Assembly: GCA_965216955.1 (NCBI GenBank)
Contig: CBDCGV010000009.1
Span: forward strand, 214,290 to 278,289
Length of the DNA: 64,000 nucleotides
Direction of reading: 5' to 3'
Source: CBDCGV01 sp965216955
GTDB lineage: Bacteria; Bacteroidota; Bacteroidia; Chitinophagales; JADIYW01
Shown here: in pieces, positions 36,019-44,611 of the stretch
How the letters are laid out: every line of letters starts with the position of its first letter
How positions within the stretch are numbered: position 1 is the stretch's first letter
Made by a program: the position numbers and the translations under genes
Notes under the pieces: generated by a model
Told to the model about the DNA's origin: nothing
Databases searched by the model: none
Seen by the model: only the letters and a program-made list of their open reading frames with translations

Positions 36019-36645
36019 ATGGTTAATTTAGGATTTAAAGTAATAATGATTGTAAAATATCCCAATAAGAGAGGAGAATTGGTTTGTGGGTGTGATGAAG
36101 CAGGACGCGGTTGTTTAGCTGGCCCAGTAGTTGCAGCTGCAGTTATACTGCAAAAAGACTTCAAGAATAACTTAATTAATGACTCCAAGAAGATGACCAA
36201 AAAAAACAGAGACCTTCTAAGAAACATCATCGAAAAAGAGGCCATAGCTTATGGAGTTGGGATTGTCGGTCAAACAAAAATTGATGAAATCAATATTCTA
36301 AATGCATCCTTTCTTGCAATGCACAAAGCCATGGAAAAAATTGGGATAAGTTTCCAAAAAGTAATTGTGGATGGAAATAGATTCAAAACATACAAAAGTA
36401 TTCCACATGAATGTATTATTAAGGGAGATGGTAAATATTTGGAGATTGCAGCTGCATCTATATTAGCAAAAACCTATAGAGACGAAATCATGGAAAATCA
36501 CCACAATAAATTTCCAAATTACAACTGGAAAGCCAATAAAGGATATCCGACAAAAGAACATCGAGCGGCAATATCAAAATATGGCATTACCAAACTTCAT
36601 AGGAAGTCTTTTAGATTATTGCCAGAACAACTTGAATTATTTTAA
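36019..36645 (+). CDS. rnhB: Ribonuclease HII
   Basis: 208 residues (a second possible start at 36046 gives 199). CGCDEAGRGCLAGPVVAA carries the first two acidic residues of the DEDD set, VDGNRF the third, and SILAKTYRDEIM the fourth. It removes ribonucleotides from DNA and Okazaki primers. It is divergent from the ABC ATPase gene and convergent with the DUF6702-type gene. Confidence 0.96.
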   Translation: MVNLGFKVIMIVKYPNKRGELVCGCDEAGRGCLAGPVVAAAVILQKDFKNNLINDSKKMTKKNRDLLRNIIEKEAIAYGVGIVGQTKIDEINILNASFLAMHKAMEKIGISFQKVIVDGNRFKTYKSIPHECIIKGDGKYLEIAAASILAKTYRDEIMENHHNKFPNYNWKANKGYPTKEHRAAISKYGITKLHRKSFRLLPEQLELF

Positions 36646-36666
36646 GTTTATAATACCAAAATCAAA

Positions 36667-37164
36667 TTAGTATTTAAAAGAATCTTTTCTTCTAGATTTA
36701 TTGAAAAAAGTAGAGCTTATTCTACCGTTAGCATCTAAGTGTATCATATTGGTTTGATCACTAAAATGTTCTAGTAAAACGAGATTTTCTATGTCAAATA
36801 GATTAATGCTTTCAACATTTTTTATCTCCAAGTAACACCATACAAATTCATCCTCTCTCTCAAACCCAATATAATCAATTGAACTCAATTGATTATTTAT
36901 CGAAATTATAATTTTCTGCTTCAAGTAATTGCAAATTAAGGAGTCTGCGAGCACTCTTGAAAAAGTATCCTGATCAATACCCAAAATAGTATCATGCATA
37001 TTTTCTACGGCATCATCAAAATCATCAATAAAGCCTCTAAAAATGACTTCAATTCTTCCTTGCTCCTCATTGTGCTTCATATCCGTAATAGTAACATGAA
37101 TTGGATGGGCGTTGACCATTACAGAAACACTAACGAAAAAAAAAATGTATAAAAACTTCATCAA
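36667..37164 (-). CDS. Secreted DUF6702-like protein
   Basis: 165 residues with a signal peptide ending VNAHP. The start of the mature protein, HPIHVTITDMKHN, and the following RIEVIFRGFIDDFDDAVE pattern agree with the DUF6702 group of Bacteroidota. The family name is from memory and the function is unknown. The protein is mostly beta structure with no membrane segment after the signal. It starts 30 bases from the end of apaG on the same strand. Confidence 0.7.
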   Translation of the reverse strand: MMKFLYIFFFVSVSVMVNAHPIHVTITDMKHNEEQGRIEVIFRGFIDDFDDAVENMHDTILGIDQDTFSRVLADSLICNYLKQKIIISINNQLSSIDYIGFEREDEFVWCYLEIKNVESINLFDIENLVLLEHFSDQTNMIHLDANGRISSTFFNKSRRKDSFKY

Positions 37165-37194
37165 ATAAATATCTGCAAAAAAAGTACCAACAAT

Positions 37195-37581
37195 TTAGTT
37201 AAGCTTTTGGGGAGTAATCATCTCAAATACGGGAATATTTACATAAAATTGTTTGCCATCTTTTAACTGACGCATTAGATACTTGCCATGCATTTTGCCA
37301 ATTTCTGTTTTCAAATGGCATCCTGAGACGTATTGGTATCTTCCCCCTGGAACGATAATAGGCTGCACTCCTACAACACCTTCTCCTTCTACTTCTCTAG
37401 TTGTATTATTTGCATCCCAAATAAACCAATGGCGTCTAAGTAGTTTTACTGTTGATTCTCCTTCATTCTCTATGGTAATTCTATAGGCAAACATATACTC
37501 CTCCTTAAAGGGATCTGAATATTCCTTTTGATAAAAAGTTTCTACACTTACCTTAATATGTCGAGTTACTTCTGTTACCAT
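37195..37581 (-). CDS. apaG: ApaG domain protein
   Basis: 128 residues from the ATG at 37581. A longer frame begins at 37620, but the family starts near VTEVTRHIKVSVETFY. An Ig-like ApaG domain contains FAYRITIENEGESTVKLLRRHW and VGVQPIIVPGGRYQYVSGC. ApaG mutants in enterobacteria affect cobalt and magnesium handling, and the domain also occurs in F-box proteins. The exact role is unknown. Confidence 0.9.
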   Translation of the reverse strand: MVTEVTRHIKVSVETFYQKEYSDPFKEEYMFAYRITIENEGESTVKLLRRHWFIWDANNTTREVEGEGVVGVQPIIVPGGRYQYVSGCHLKTEIGKMHGKYLMRQLKDGKQFYVNIPVFEMITPQKLN

Positions 37582-37709
37582 ATCCTGAAAAGTTCTACGC
37601 TTTAAAGACAAATAATGCAATTGCCTTTACAACGAATTACTTTCAACCAATATAAATATGGTAAAAAAAGTGCTATTAATAAATACTGAACAAAGATAAT
37701 TTGGGACAA

Positions 37710-38276
37710 CTAACCATTTATATAACGTTCTACCAAACGTTCTGCTGCATTAAAAGCATCTGATAGATCTCCGTTGACAATGATATGATCAAACTTATTG
37801 GCATACTTCATTTCTAAGTCAACCTTTCGCAGTCTTTGCTTTAAAATATCTGAATTTTCAGTGCCTCTCTTTTTTAAGCGCTCTATCAATATTTCTTTTG
37901 AAGGAGGAAAAATAAAAATCGAAAGCGCACTATTTTCAAAGTATTGCTCTAAGGCCATTGCTCCTATAACATCCACTACAAAAACAACTACTTTTCCTTG
38001 TTCCCATATGCGGTGTAATTCAGATTTAAGTGTTCCGTAATAGAGTCCGTTATATACTTCCTCCCACTCTACAAAACCATCCTTTTTTATCCTATTTTCG
38101 AAATCTTCTTTTTCCAAGAAATAGTAATCCTCCCCTTCCTTCTCATCCTTTCGAATTCCACGAGTAGTTGCAGAAATAGAAAAACTCAATTGATCATACC
38201 TTTTCAATAAATGATTGGTAATTGTTGTTTTACCTGCTCCAGATGGTGCTGTTATAATGATGGCTTTCTTTTCCAT
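37710..38276 (-). CDS. gmk: Guanylate kinase
   Basis: 188 residues with the P-loop TAPSGAGKTT (about 9-18), the GMP-binding SISATTRGIRKDEKEGEDYYFL and the lid region. It phosphorylates GMP to GDP. It follows yicC by 28 bases, the standard yicC-gmk pairing of many bacteria. Confidence 0.96.
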   Translation of the reverse strand: MEKKAIIITAPSGAGKTTITNHLLKRYDQLSFSISATTRGIRKDEKEGEDYYFLEKEDFENRIKKDGFVEWEEVYNGLYYGTLKSELHRIWEQGKVVVFVVDVIGAMALEQYFENSALSIFIFPPSKEILIERLKKRGTENSDILKQRLRKVDLEMKYANKFDHIIVNGDLSDAFNAAERLVERYING

Positions 38277-38304
38277 TAATAGTAATAGGCGGTAAATTTA
38301 TTAG

Positions 38305-39177
38305 TTACAGTGTGTTTAATACTTGTTCTTTAATTTTTTCTAGTTCATCCTTCATTTGAACTACTAAATGTTGAATGGATACGTCATTCGCTTTTGAGCC
38401 CAATGTATTTATTTCTCTTCCCATTTCCTGAACTATAAATCCCATTTTTTTGCCTTTATCTATTCTTGTATCATCTTCTAGGAAATCCAAAAATTGAACA
38501 CAATGGGCCTTCAATCGTACCTTCTCTTCGCTTATATCCAATTTCTCTAAATAAAAAATAAGCTCTTGTTCGAATCGATCTTTATCATAATTTTTAATTT
38601 CTAGATTCGTCAAACGTTCTTTTATCCTGTCTCTCACGCGATCTATTCTTTCCTCCTCAAGTGGTTCTACAGCTTCTAGCAATTTCAATATTTGTTCTAC
38701 AGCAGCCTTAAAAACCGTTTCTAAAACGTGGCCTTCTGTTTTTCTAAACTCAACAACTTTTGCAAGCGCATTATCTAAACATGCTTTAAGATCGGGCCAA
38801 AGTTCTTCCAAGCGATCATCGTCCGATGGCTGCATAACTTCTGGAATTTGAATAATTGCGGGTAATATATCTTGATACGGGAGCCCGTTTTTTTCAGCAA
38901 TAGATTTTAACGACCTTAAATAACTATTTAGTGCTTTTGTATTAAGCATGGCATCTTCATCATCATTTGCTTTTATATTAAAAGTAACTTCCGTTTTTCC
39001 ACGCTTAATTTTCGAACTTGTAATATTTCTAATTTCTAACTCCTTTGCTTTATAAGCAGGAGGTATTTTCACATTTATATCTAGAAACTTACTATTCAAA
39101 GTTCTCACCTCTATAACTATTTCTTTGCCTAATATAGAAACAGTATGTCTTCCATATCCCGTCATTGAATAAATCAT
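38305..39177 (-). CDS. yicC: YicC family endoribonuclease
   Basis: 290 residues with N-terminal MIYSMTGYGRHTV, LNSKFLDINVKIP and the C-terminal DUF1732 motif GREINTLGSKANDVSIQ. E. coli YicC is an endoribonuclease that takes part in small-RNA turnover. The His/Asp/Glu set of the C-terminal part looks kept. It is upstream of gmk in the same unit. Confidence 0.94.
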   Translation of the reverse strand: MIYSMTGYGRHTVSILGKEIVIEVRTLNSKFLDINVKIPPAYKAKELEIRNITSSKIKRGKTEVTFNIKANDDEDAMLNTKALNSYLRSLKSIAEKNGLPYQDILPAIIQIPEVMQPSDDDRLEELWPDLKACLDNALAKVVEFRKTEGHVLETVFKAAVEQILKLLEAVEPLEEERIDRVRDRIKERLTNLEIKNYDKDRFEQELIFYLEKLDISEEKVRLKAHCVQFLDFLEDDTRIDKGKKMGFIVQEMGREINTLGSKANDVSIQHLVVQMKDELEKIKEQVLNTL

Positions 39178-39216
39178 GCCGCTAAGTTATGCCATTTTAA
39201 TTTTATTCCAATGACA

Positions 39217-42200
39217 TTAGAAGTCCTTGATAAGAGAAACATACCATTTGGGTTTTTTACTAACAATTCGTCCATCATATCCCCATCCAGTATCTACTTT
39301 AAAGAAATATCCCAATATCGTTGCTCTAAAACCACCCCCAAAACCCATAACTGTTGGATTGCGAAAATATTTAACCTCAACGTCAACAGAACCTACAACT
39401 GGAATTTGCTCAACAGTGAAAGGATTATCTTCATCAAATGGTGTTAGTCCTTGATAAGCAGCACCTATATCATAGAAACCAACTAATTGAAAGTCCCTAA
39501 TAAATGAAGACTTAATGGCTCTTTTAATAAAGCTTGAGAAAGGTGCGATTCTCAATTCACTATTTAAAACTATATAGCTATTCCCATTTCTTATATTTTG
39601 ATCAAAGCCTCTCATATTTGTTGCCGCCGCCTGAAATGCGTAATCAAAATTGGGATTGATTGGAATAGAGCTCAAAGGGACAAAACTACTATTTAACCAA
39701 GAGTCTACCCCTCCTAAATAATAAATGATCTTTTTACTTCCAAAAGAAGATGCGCCTGCAATTCTATTGGCCCAAATAATTTTTCTCCAAATCTTTTGAT
39801 AGTGTCGAAAATCATAACCAAATACCATTACCCTGCCCTTTTTATCTTCAAAGTTTTGGAAAAATTCAAAATAAGTTTTGAATCGGAGACCATTTGGCAA
39901 ATTTAAATTGGGTTCTTTTGAGTTATCATGAACGTACTCTAATTTTGAAGAAACCCAATTCTCTTTTGTCGTTTCTGCATTTAATCCAAGTCCGAAAAAA
40001 TCGCTAGTTTGCGGAATCAACTTTTCATTTCTATAACCTACATGAAGCCGTACACTTCTAATAACATCTAATGGATAGTTTAATGATGCCTGTACAAAAT
40101 GTAATCGTGATCTACCTTCACCAGAAGCTGGTTCCCCATTAATGAGTACATCATTAAAAGAGATATTTTCTAGATCACTTTTCCTATAAAAAACCAATTT
40201 CTTATCTAAACGATTTTTTAAGTTTTCATAACTTAGAAAAACCTCTGTACCATCGAAGTTGAAAGGAATCTTAAATCCAGCTAATATTTTATGATCTTCC
40301 ATCACATCATAAATACCATATTTAAACATTCCTCCTAAATCAGGATTGTCAAAAACCGGCCCATTAGTAGAAAAACTTTGGTAAGGTGTTATATTAATTC
40401 CGTTGTCTAATTGTGTAGTTGCCTGATGAGATGAAAATCTGGCTCTATAAGGGATAATTCTGGTGGATTTAAAAAATCGATTTACTGAATTGGCTTTTAC
40501 TTTCTGTTGTTCTGAATTTCCAATAACTGCTGTCGTTTTGGTTGTATCTATTATCCCTAGGTAATTATCAAACTTGCTTTTAAAAGAATACTCAAACGGA
40601 CGGATATAAAAAGAATCAATGCGCTCTTCAAAAATGTCTTCAACTATAAGTTTCTTTTCTTTTTTTTCTTTTTTTTCTTTTTTTTCTTTTTTAATATTGT
40701 TTAGACTTTCCCATCGATTCCTAAATTCAGTAAATTCTAACGAAGGAGGATCTTCTTTGGATAACAACTTTTTTGAATTATATAACCTAAGAGTACTATT
40801 ATCATGAAGTGTATAAACAACTTCTCTTCCAAAAGATGAAGTAGATAACTGTTCTACATTATTCCTCCAATTGGTAGAAGGAAAAGTGACACCCACCAAT
40901 TTATGCTTTTCCCTTAGAAAAGAGGTATCTATTTTTTCTTTGATAGCTGCAACTAAAGAATCTTCAGGATTTATAATGGTATCTCCTTCAAAAACAACTA
41001 TTTTTTCAAAGCCAGCACCAATTTTGGTCAAAAAGCCCTTGTAAATATTATATATCCCATTTTCATCACTCAAGAAAGCGAAGTAACTGGTATCTAACTC
41101 GATTGTTCCCTTTTCATTTGCAAAGGGAGTATTGGTAATCCGAGTAAGTATTTTGCTTTGAGTATTCAAATTATAAAAAAACAAATCATTGGTCTTAATA
41201 GGTAATATGGTGTCTAATCGTTCTACTTTTAAAGTATCACTCTCTCTATTAGATGAAAATACAATTCCACGATGACCACCAATATTAACATAAGCAGGAT
41301 CTAAGTCGTCATAAAAGTCATTGGTAATCTGTACCGTCCGTGTATTCGTTAAACGATATTTGAAAATATCTGTTTGTCCTTTTTTCTGAGCAGAAATAAT
41401 TAACTCTGCTGGACTTATAAAATCAAAATTATTTACTTTTTGAAATTTCTTTATGTCATTGGTTTCTCTCTCCTTAGTTTCTGGATCCAAGGTTGTAATT
41501 CTGATTACGTCTTTTTTCTCATAGATCAAGGCTAACATCTTACTTCTTGGTCCCCATCCTATTAACGGATAAGAATGGTCAAATGGATGTGTATCTGATT
41601 TTAAGCCCCCTTTTAAAACCTTTCTAACTTTCCCTGTTTCATTATTTTTTAGAAAAACCTTAAAAAAGCCCCCATCATGAGCGGCATATGCCAACCATCT
41701 TCCATCCGGAGATATTTTTACATGCGTATAATTTTTGTTGTTTCTTATTTTTAGAGGCATTATGTCTTCTTCTGAAGGCAATGTTCCAATTTCCTCTTTG
41801 TAACGATTCTTAAAATAGAGTCTCCAATCTTCAATTACGGTTTCAAGGGAAGATCCTAAAACATATGCAAAACCACTATTGGCACTCCTATTGATTCGAG
41901 TTATATAAATGATATTTTGTACACTCTCTTTTCCATATAAGCTTTCAACATAATGCCATAAGGCATTTCCTGCTAACTCAGGATTATAATTCAATACATC
42001 ATAAAAGGTTGAGTACTCATTACTACGAAAGAAATCTCTTAATTCATCATCCAATTTAGAATCCCATCCTTTAGCAACATATGCTGCTAAACCAGGTTTA
42101 TACCAAGTAGGTAAATTTAAAAGCACTGCATTTTGAACAATTTCTTGAAAGCTACTTCCAAAAACCATTGCATCAACAAATACTTCTGTAATAGCGTGCT

Positions 42201-42645
42201 TTAGATCAAAATATAAATCTTGATGGTTCCCATTAAAATACACAAATAGTTTGTTGTCAATAATTTGTGTTGTTCCGCCGATATTATAATTCTGATTTCC
42301 AGAAGATAGACCAATATTTGTTTGTGCTAGATCGTTTATTTCATTATAAACAATAATATCCAATTTACCATTTACACTATAGTCCAGTTCTCTTTCTATA
42401 TTGGCAAGCTCCTTTTCAGCTGTCATTATTACGAACTTCCCGATATTCTGCCCTCCCGGATAAAAATAGGTGACAAAATTTTTCGATTCATATAGACTCC
42501 AATCAAAATCTTGGTATTGTACCCTGTTTTGTCCAAAAGTCGTTTGAATCCCTTGTCCATAAGCAATAGAAGAAATCAATACAAATAACAGAAGTATTAT
42601 TGTACATTGGTTCGTTTTTATATTGATGGATCGCTTAAGGATCAT
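39217..42645 (-). CDS. Pseudopeptidase / TolB-like propeller / Omp85-like barrel protein
   Basis: 1142 residues. The signal peptide ends about AYGQ (31). Region 35-290 looks like a gluzincin peptidase of the MA clan, but the metal motif HExxH reads HAITE (near 148), and LPTWYKPGLAAYV lacks the usual Glu of the EGLAEY-type site, so it is probably inactive. Region 290-640 contains PD40/TolB-like repeats (ISPDGRWLAYAAH). A Lys-Lys-Glu repeat follows (about 650-665). Residues from about 740 to the C-terminus look like an Omp85-type beta-barrel with the MRGF loop near 1011 and a final aromatic, so outer membrane. Function unknown. Confidence 0.75.
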   Translation of the reverse strand: MILKRSINIKTNQCTIILLLFVLISSIAYGQGIQTTFGQNRVQYQDFDWSLYESKNFVTYFYPGGQNIGKFVIMTAEKELANIERELDYSVNGKLDIIVYNEINDLAQTNIGLSSGNQNYNIGGTTQIIDNKLFVYFNGNHQDLYFDLKHAITEVFVDAMVFGSSFQEIVQNAVLLNLPTWYKPGLAAYVAKGWDSKLDDELRDFFRSNEYSTFYDVLNYNPELAGNALWHYVESLYGKESVQNIIYITRINRSANSGFAYVLGSSLETVIEDWRLYFKNRYKEEIGTLPSEEDIMPLKIRNNKNYTHVKISPDGRWLAYAAHDGGFFKVFLKNNETGKVRKVLKGGLKSDTHPFDHSYPLIGWGPRSKMLALIYEKKDVIRITTLDPETKERETNDIKKFQKVNNFDFISPAELIISAQKKGQTDIFKYRLTNTRTVQITNDFYDDLDPAYVNIGGHRGIVFSSNRESDTLKVERLDTILPIKTNDLFFYNLNTQSKILTRITNTPFANEKGTIELDTSYFAFLSDENGIYNIYKGFLTKIGAGFEKIVVFEGDTIINPEDSLVAAIKEKIDTSFLREKHKLVGVTFPSTNWRNNVEQLSTSSFGREVVYTLHDNSTLRLYNSKKLLSKEDPPSLEFTEFRNRWESLNNIKKEKKEKKEKKEKKLIVEDIFEERIDSFYIRPFEYSFKSKFDNYLGIIDTTKTTAVIGNSEQQKVKANSVNRFFKSTRIIPYRARFSSHQATTQLDNGINITPYQSFSTNGPVFDNPDLGGMFKYGIYDVMEDHKILAGFKIPFNFDGTEVFLSYENLKNRLDKKLVFYRKSDLENISFNDVLINGEPASGEGRSRLHFVQASLNYPLDVIRSVRLHVGYRNEKLIPQTSDFFGLGLNAETTKENWVSSKLEYVHDNSKEPNLNLPNGLRFKTYFEFFQNFEDKKGRVMVFGYDFRHYQKIWRKIIWANRIAGASSFGSKKIIYYLGGVDSWLNSSFVPLSSIPINPNFDYAFQAAATNMRGFDQNIRNGNSYIVLNSELRIAPFSSFIKRAIKSSFIRDFQLVGFYDIGAAYQGLTPFDEDNPFTVEQIPVVGSVDVEVKYFRNPTVMGFGGGFRATILGYFFKVDTGWGYDGRIVSKKPKWYVSLIKDF
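40653..40692 (-). repeat. Nine-base tandem repeat coding Lys-Lys-Glu
   Basis: On the plus strand, units of one C and eight T repeat about four times. Each nine-base unit codes KKE on the minus strand, within the linker before the barrel of the 1142-residue protein. The unit is a multiple of three, so copy-number change would not shift the frame. Confidence 0.75.
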
Positions 42646-42758
42646 TAAATTTTCTACTATCTTTTTGAAGAAATAAAAGTATGTCTATTATAATTCAAAA
42701 TTCAAAAAATAAATAAATTATTTTCGACCTCAAATATTATAATCTATAACGAAATTAT

Positions 42759-43397
42759 ATGACGACTATTACAAGTTTTAGTACGAATCCGTTCCAAGAA
42801 AATACTTTTATTGTATCTAATGAGCAAAAAGACTGTTGGATTGTCGATCCAGGATGTTATGATGATAATGAATGGGCTCAATTAAAAAATTATATTTTAG
42901 AAAATGACCTTAATCCAATAAGATTGATAAATACCCATTGTCATATAGACCATGTTTTCGGAAATCACTATGTATTTGATCATTTCAACTTACTCCCAGA
43001 GTTCCATGAAAAAGAGCAAGTAATGCTTGATGCATGTCCAATGATCGCTCAAAATTATGGCTTAACTTATAAGGTTTCACCTAAACCTCAAGCATTTATA
43101 AAAGAAGGAACAGTCCAAACACTAGGCAAAGATAAATTTGAAGTACGATTTACGCCAGGTCATTCTCCAGGAAGTATTTGCTTTGTTAACCATGAAGAGC
43201 AATATGTAATAGCAGGCGACGTGCTCTTTTACGGGAGTATTGGTAGAACTGATTTACCTATGGGAGATCATCCAACTTTGATAAAGAGTATTAAAGAAGA
43301 ACTATTAACGCTTCCAGACAATTTTAAGGTATACTGCGGACATGGTCCATCTACTACGATTGGGCATGAAAGATCTAATAATCCATTTTTATTCTAA
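42759..43397 (+). CDS. Metallo-beta-lactamase-fold hydrolase (glyoxalase II-like)
   Basis: 212 residues. THCHIDH (about 66-72) is the HxHxDH zinc motif, and GHSPGS, AGDVLF and CGHGPST supply the remaining His and Asp ligands, so the binuclear site is complete. This is the common hydroxyacylglutathione-hydrolase-like group of Bacteroidota; thioester hydrolysis is likely but the substrate is not known. Its 3' end overlaps porV by nine bases in a convergent arrangement. Confidence 0.92.
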   Translation: MTTITSFSTNPFQENTFIVSNEQKDCWIVDPGCYDDNEWAQLKNYILENDLNPIRLINTHCHIDHVFGNHYVFDHFNLLPEFHEKEQVMLDACPMIAQNYGLTYKVSPKPQAFIKEGTVQTLGKDKFEVRFTPGHSPGSICFVNHEEQYVIAGDVLFYGSIGRTDLPMGDHPTLIKSIKEELLTLPDNFKVYCGHGPSTTIGHERSNNPFLF

Positions 43398-44609
43398 CAA
43401 CTCGTTCTCTTCCACAGTTTTCTTCTTGTCTCCAAAGTTAAATTGTAATGTAAAGCGGATGGTATTATCCAAAGGGCTCCTCTCACTAGAAACTGGGGCC
43501 AAATAAGAAAAATCCAAACCAAAAACACTGTACCTAACCCCTACTCCAGCTGTTAAGTACTTTCTATTCCCTTTTGTATCAGCCTCCATAAAATAACCGA
43601 GTCTTACTGCAAACTGCTTGTTATACCAATATTCAGCCCCTAAAGACAAAGTCATTTCTCTTAACTCTTCCTTAAAGCCTCCTTCTGCATCTCCAAAAGA
43701 GCTAAAAACAGCAGCAATGGACGTCTTCTCTTTAAAATCTAATACATTAGGATCTCCTCCTGAACTATCCGATGAAAAAGATGGCACCAGTAATTTATTT
43801 ACATCTACATAAAAGCCAATCTCGCTATAGCTATCAATAATAAGATTAAAACCTGTTCCTAAACCTAAATTTGCAGGAAGGAAATCTTCATTATCCGATG
43901 AATTCGTATAAGAAATTTTAGATCCTAAATTAGATATCGTAGCTCCAAAGCTAATTTCACCTTGCATTCCACGCTTACCAATATCCCTCTTTTTGTGATA
44001 AAAAGTACTTATATCTACACCAACAGCATGCCCAGCTTTAATAGCAAAACCATCTACTGTTTGTTGCCCTGATGCAAGATCAGAGAAAATATATCTTACA
44101 GCAGCCCCTATACCAAAATGATCAGATAGTTTAATGGCATAACCGACATCTAGTGCCAATTCGTTGGGATTGTCTTCTCCTATTTCTTGTGCGTTAATGT
44201 CTGTAAAAACAATATTTCCTAAACTAAAGAATCTCAAAGAGCTTTGTATAGATTGGCGCTCGTTAAACTTATAATAGCCAGCAAAATGTGCCAAGTATAC
44301 ATCTGTTACACCTAAGCTTCTCAACCAAGGAGAATAAGAAAAAGCCACTCCCGCTCTTTTTTCGGCAAATGGCAATTTTGCACTATTAAAATGCACCGCA
44401 TTCGCATCAGGCGATAATCCAATTCCTACATCTCCCATGGCTCCAGACCTAGCATCAGGAGTAATTCGCAAGAATGGAACAGCCGAGGTAATAGGTTGTT
44501 CATCCTGTGCATAAAGGGTTATTCCTGCAAAACAATAAAGCATAATAAGTCCTATTGTTAATTGCTTTTCTACTCTCAAATTCATTCTAATTTTTATTGA
44601 AGTTTGCAA
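43389..44609 (-). CDS. porV: Type IX secretion outer-membrane protein PorV (LptO)
   Basis: 406 residues with a signal peptide ending LYAQ (about 35) and the family motif PFLRITPDARSGAMGDVGIGLSPDA, followed by a 14-strand FadL-like barrel. PorV shuttles T9SS cargo from the translocon to the PorU attachment complex. It begins two bases after porU ends, so the two are translated from one message. The ATG could instead be the second Met, but either start keeps the signal. Confidence 0.93.
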   Translation of the reverse strand: MQTSIKIRMNLRVEKQLTIGLIMLYCFAGITLYAQDEQPITSAVPFLRITPDARSGAMGDVGIGLSPDANAVHFNSAKLPFAEKRAGVAFSYSPWLRSLGVTDVYLAHFAGYYKFNERQSIQSSLRFFSLGNIVFTDINAQEIGEDNPNELALDVGYAIKLSDHFGIGAAVRYIFSDLASGQQTVDGFAIKAGHAVGVDISTFYHKKRDIGKRGMQGEISFGATISNLGSKISYTNSSDNEDFLPANLGLGTGFNLIIDSYSEIGFYVDVNKLLVPSFSSDSSGGDPNVLDFKEKTSIAAVFSSFGDAEGGFKEELREMTLSLGAEYWYNKQFAVRLGYFMEADTKGNRKYLTAGVGVRYSVFGLDFSYLAPVSSERSPLDNTIRFTLQFNFGDKKKTVEENELLE

Positions 44610-44611
44610 AT

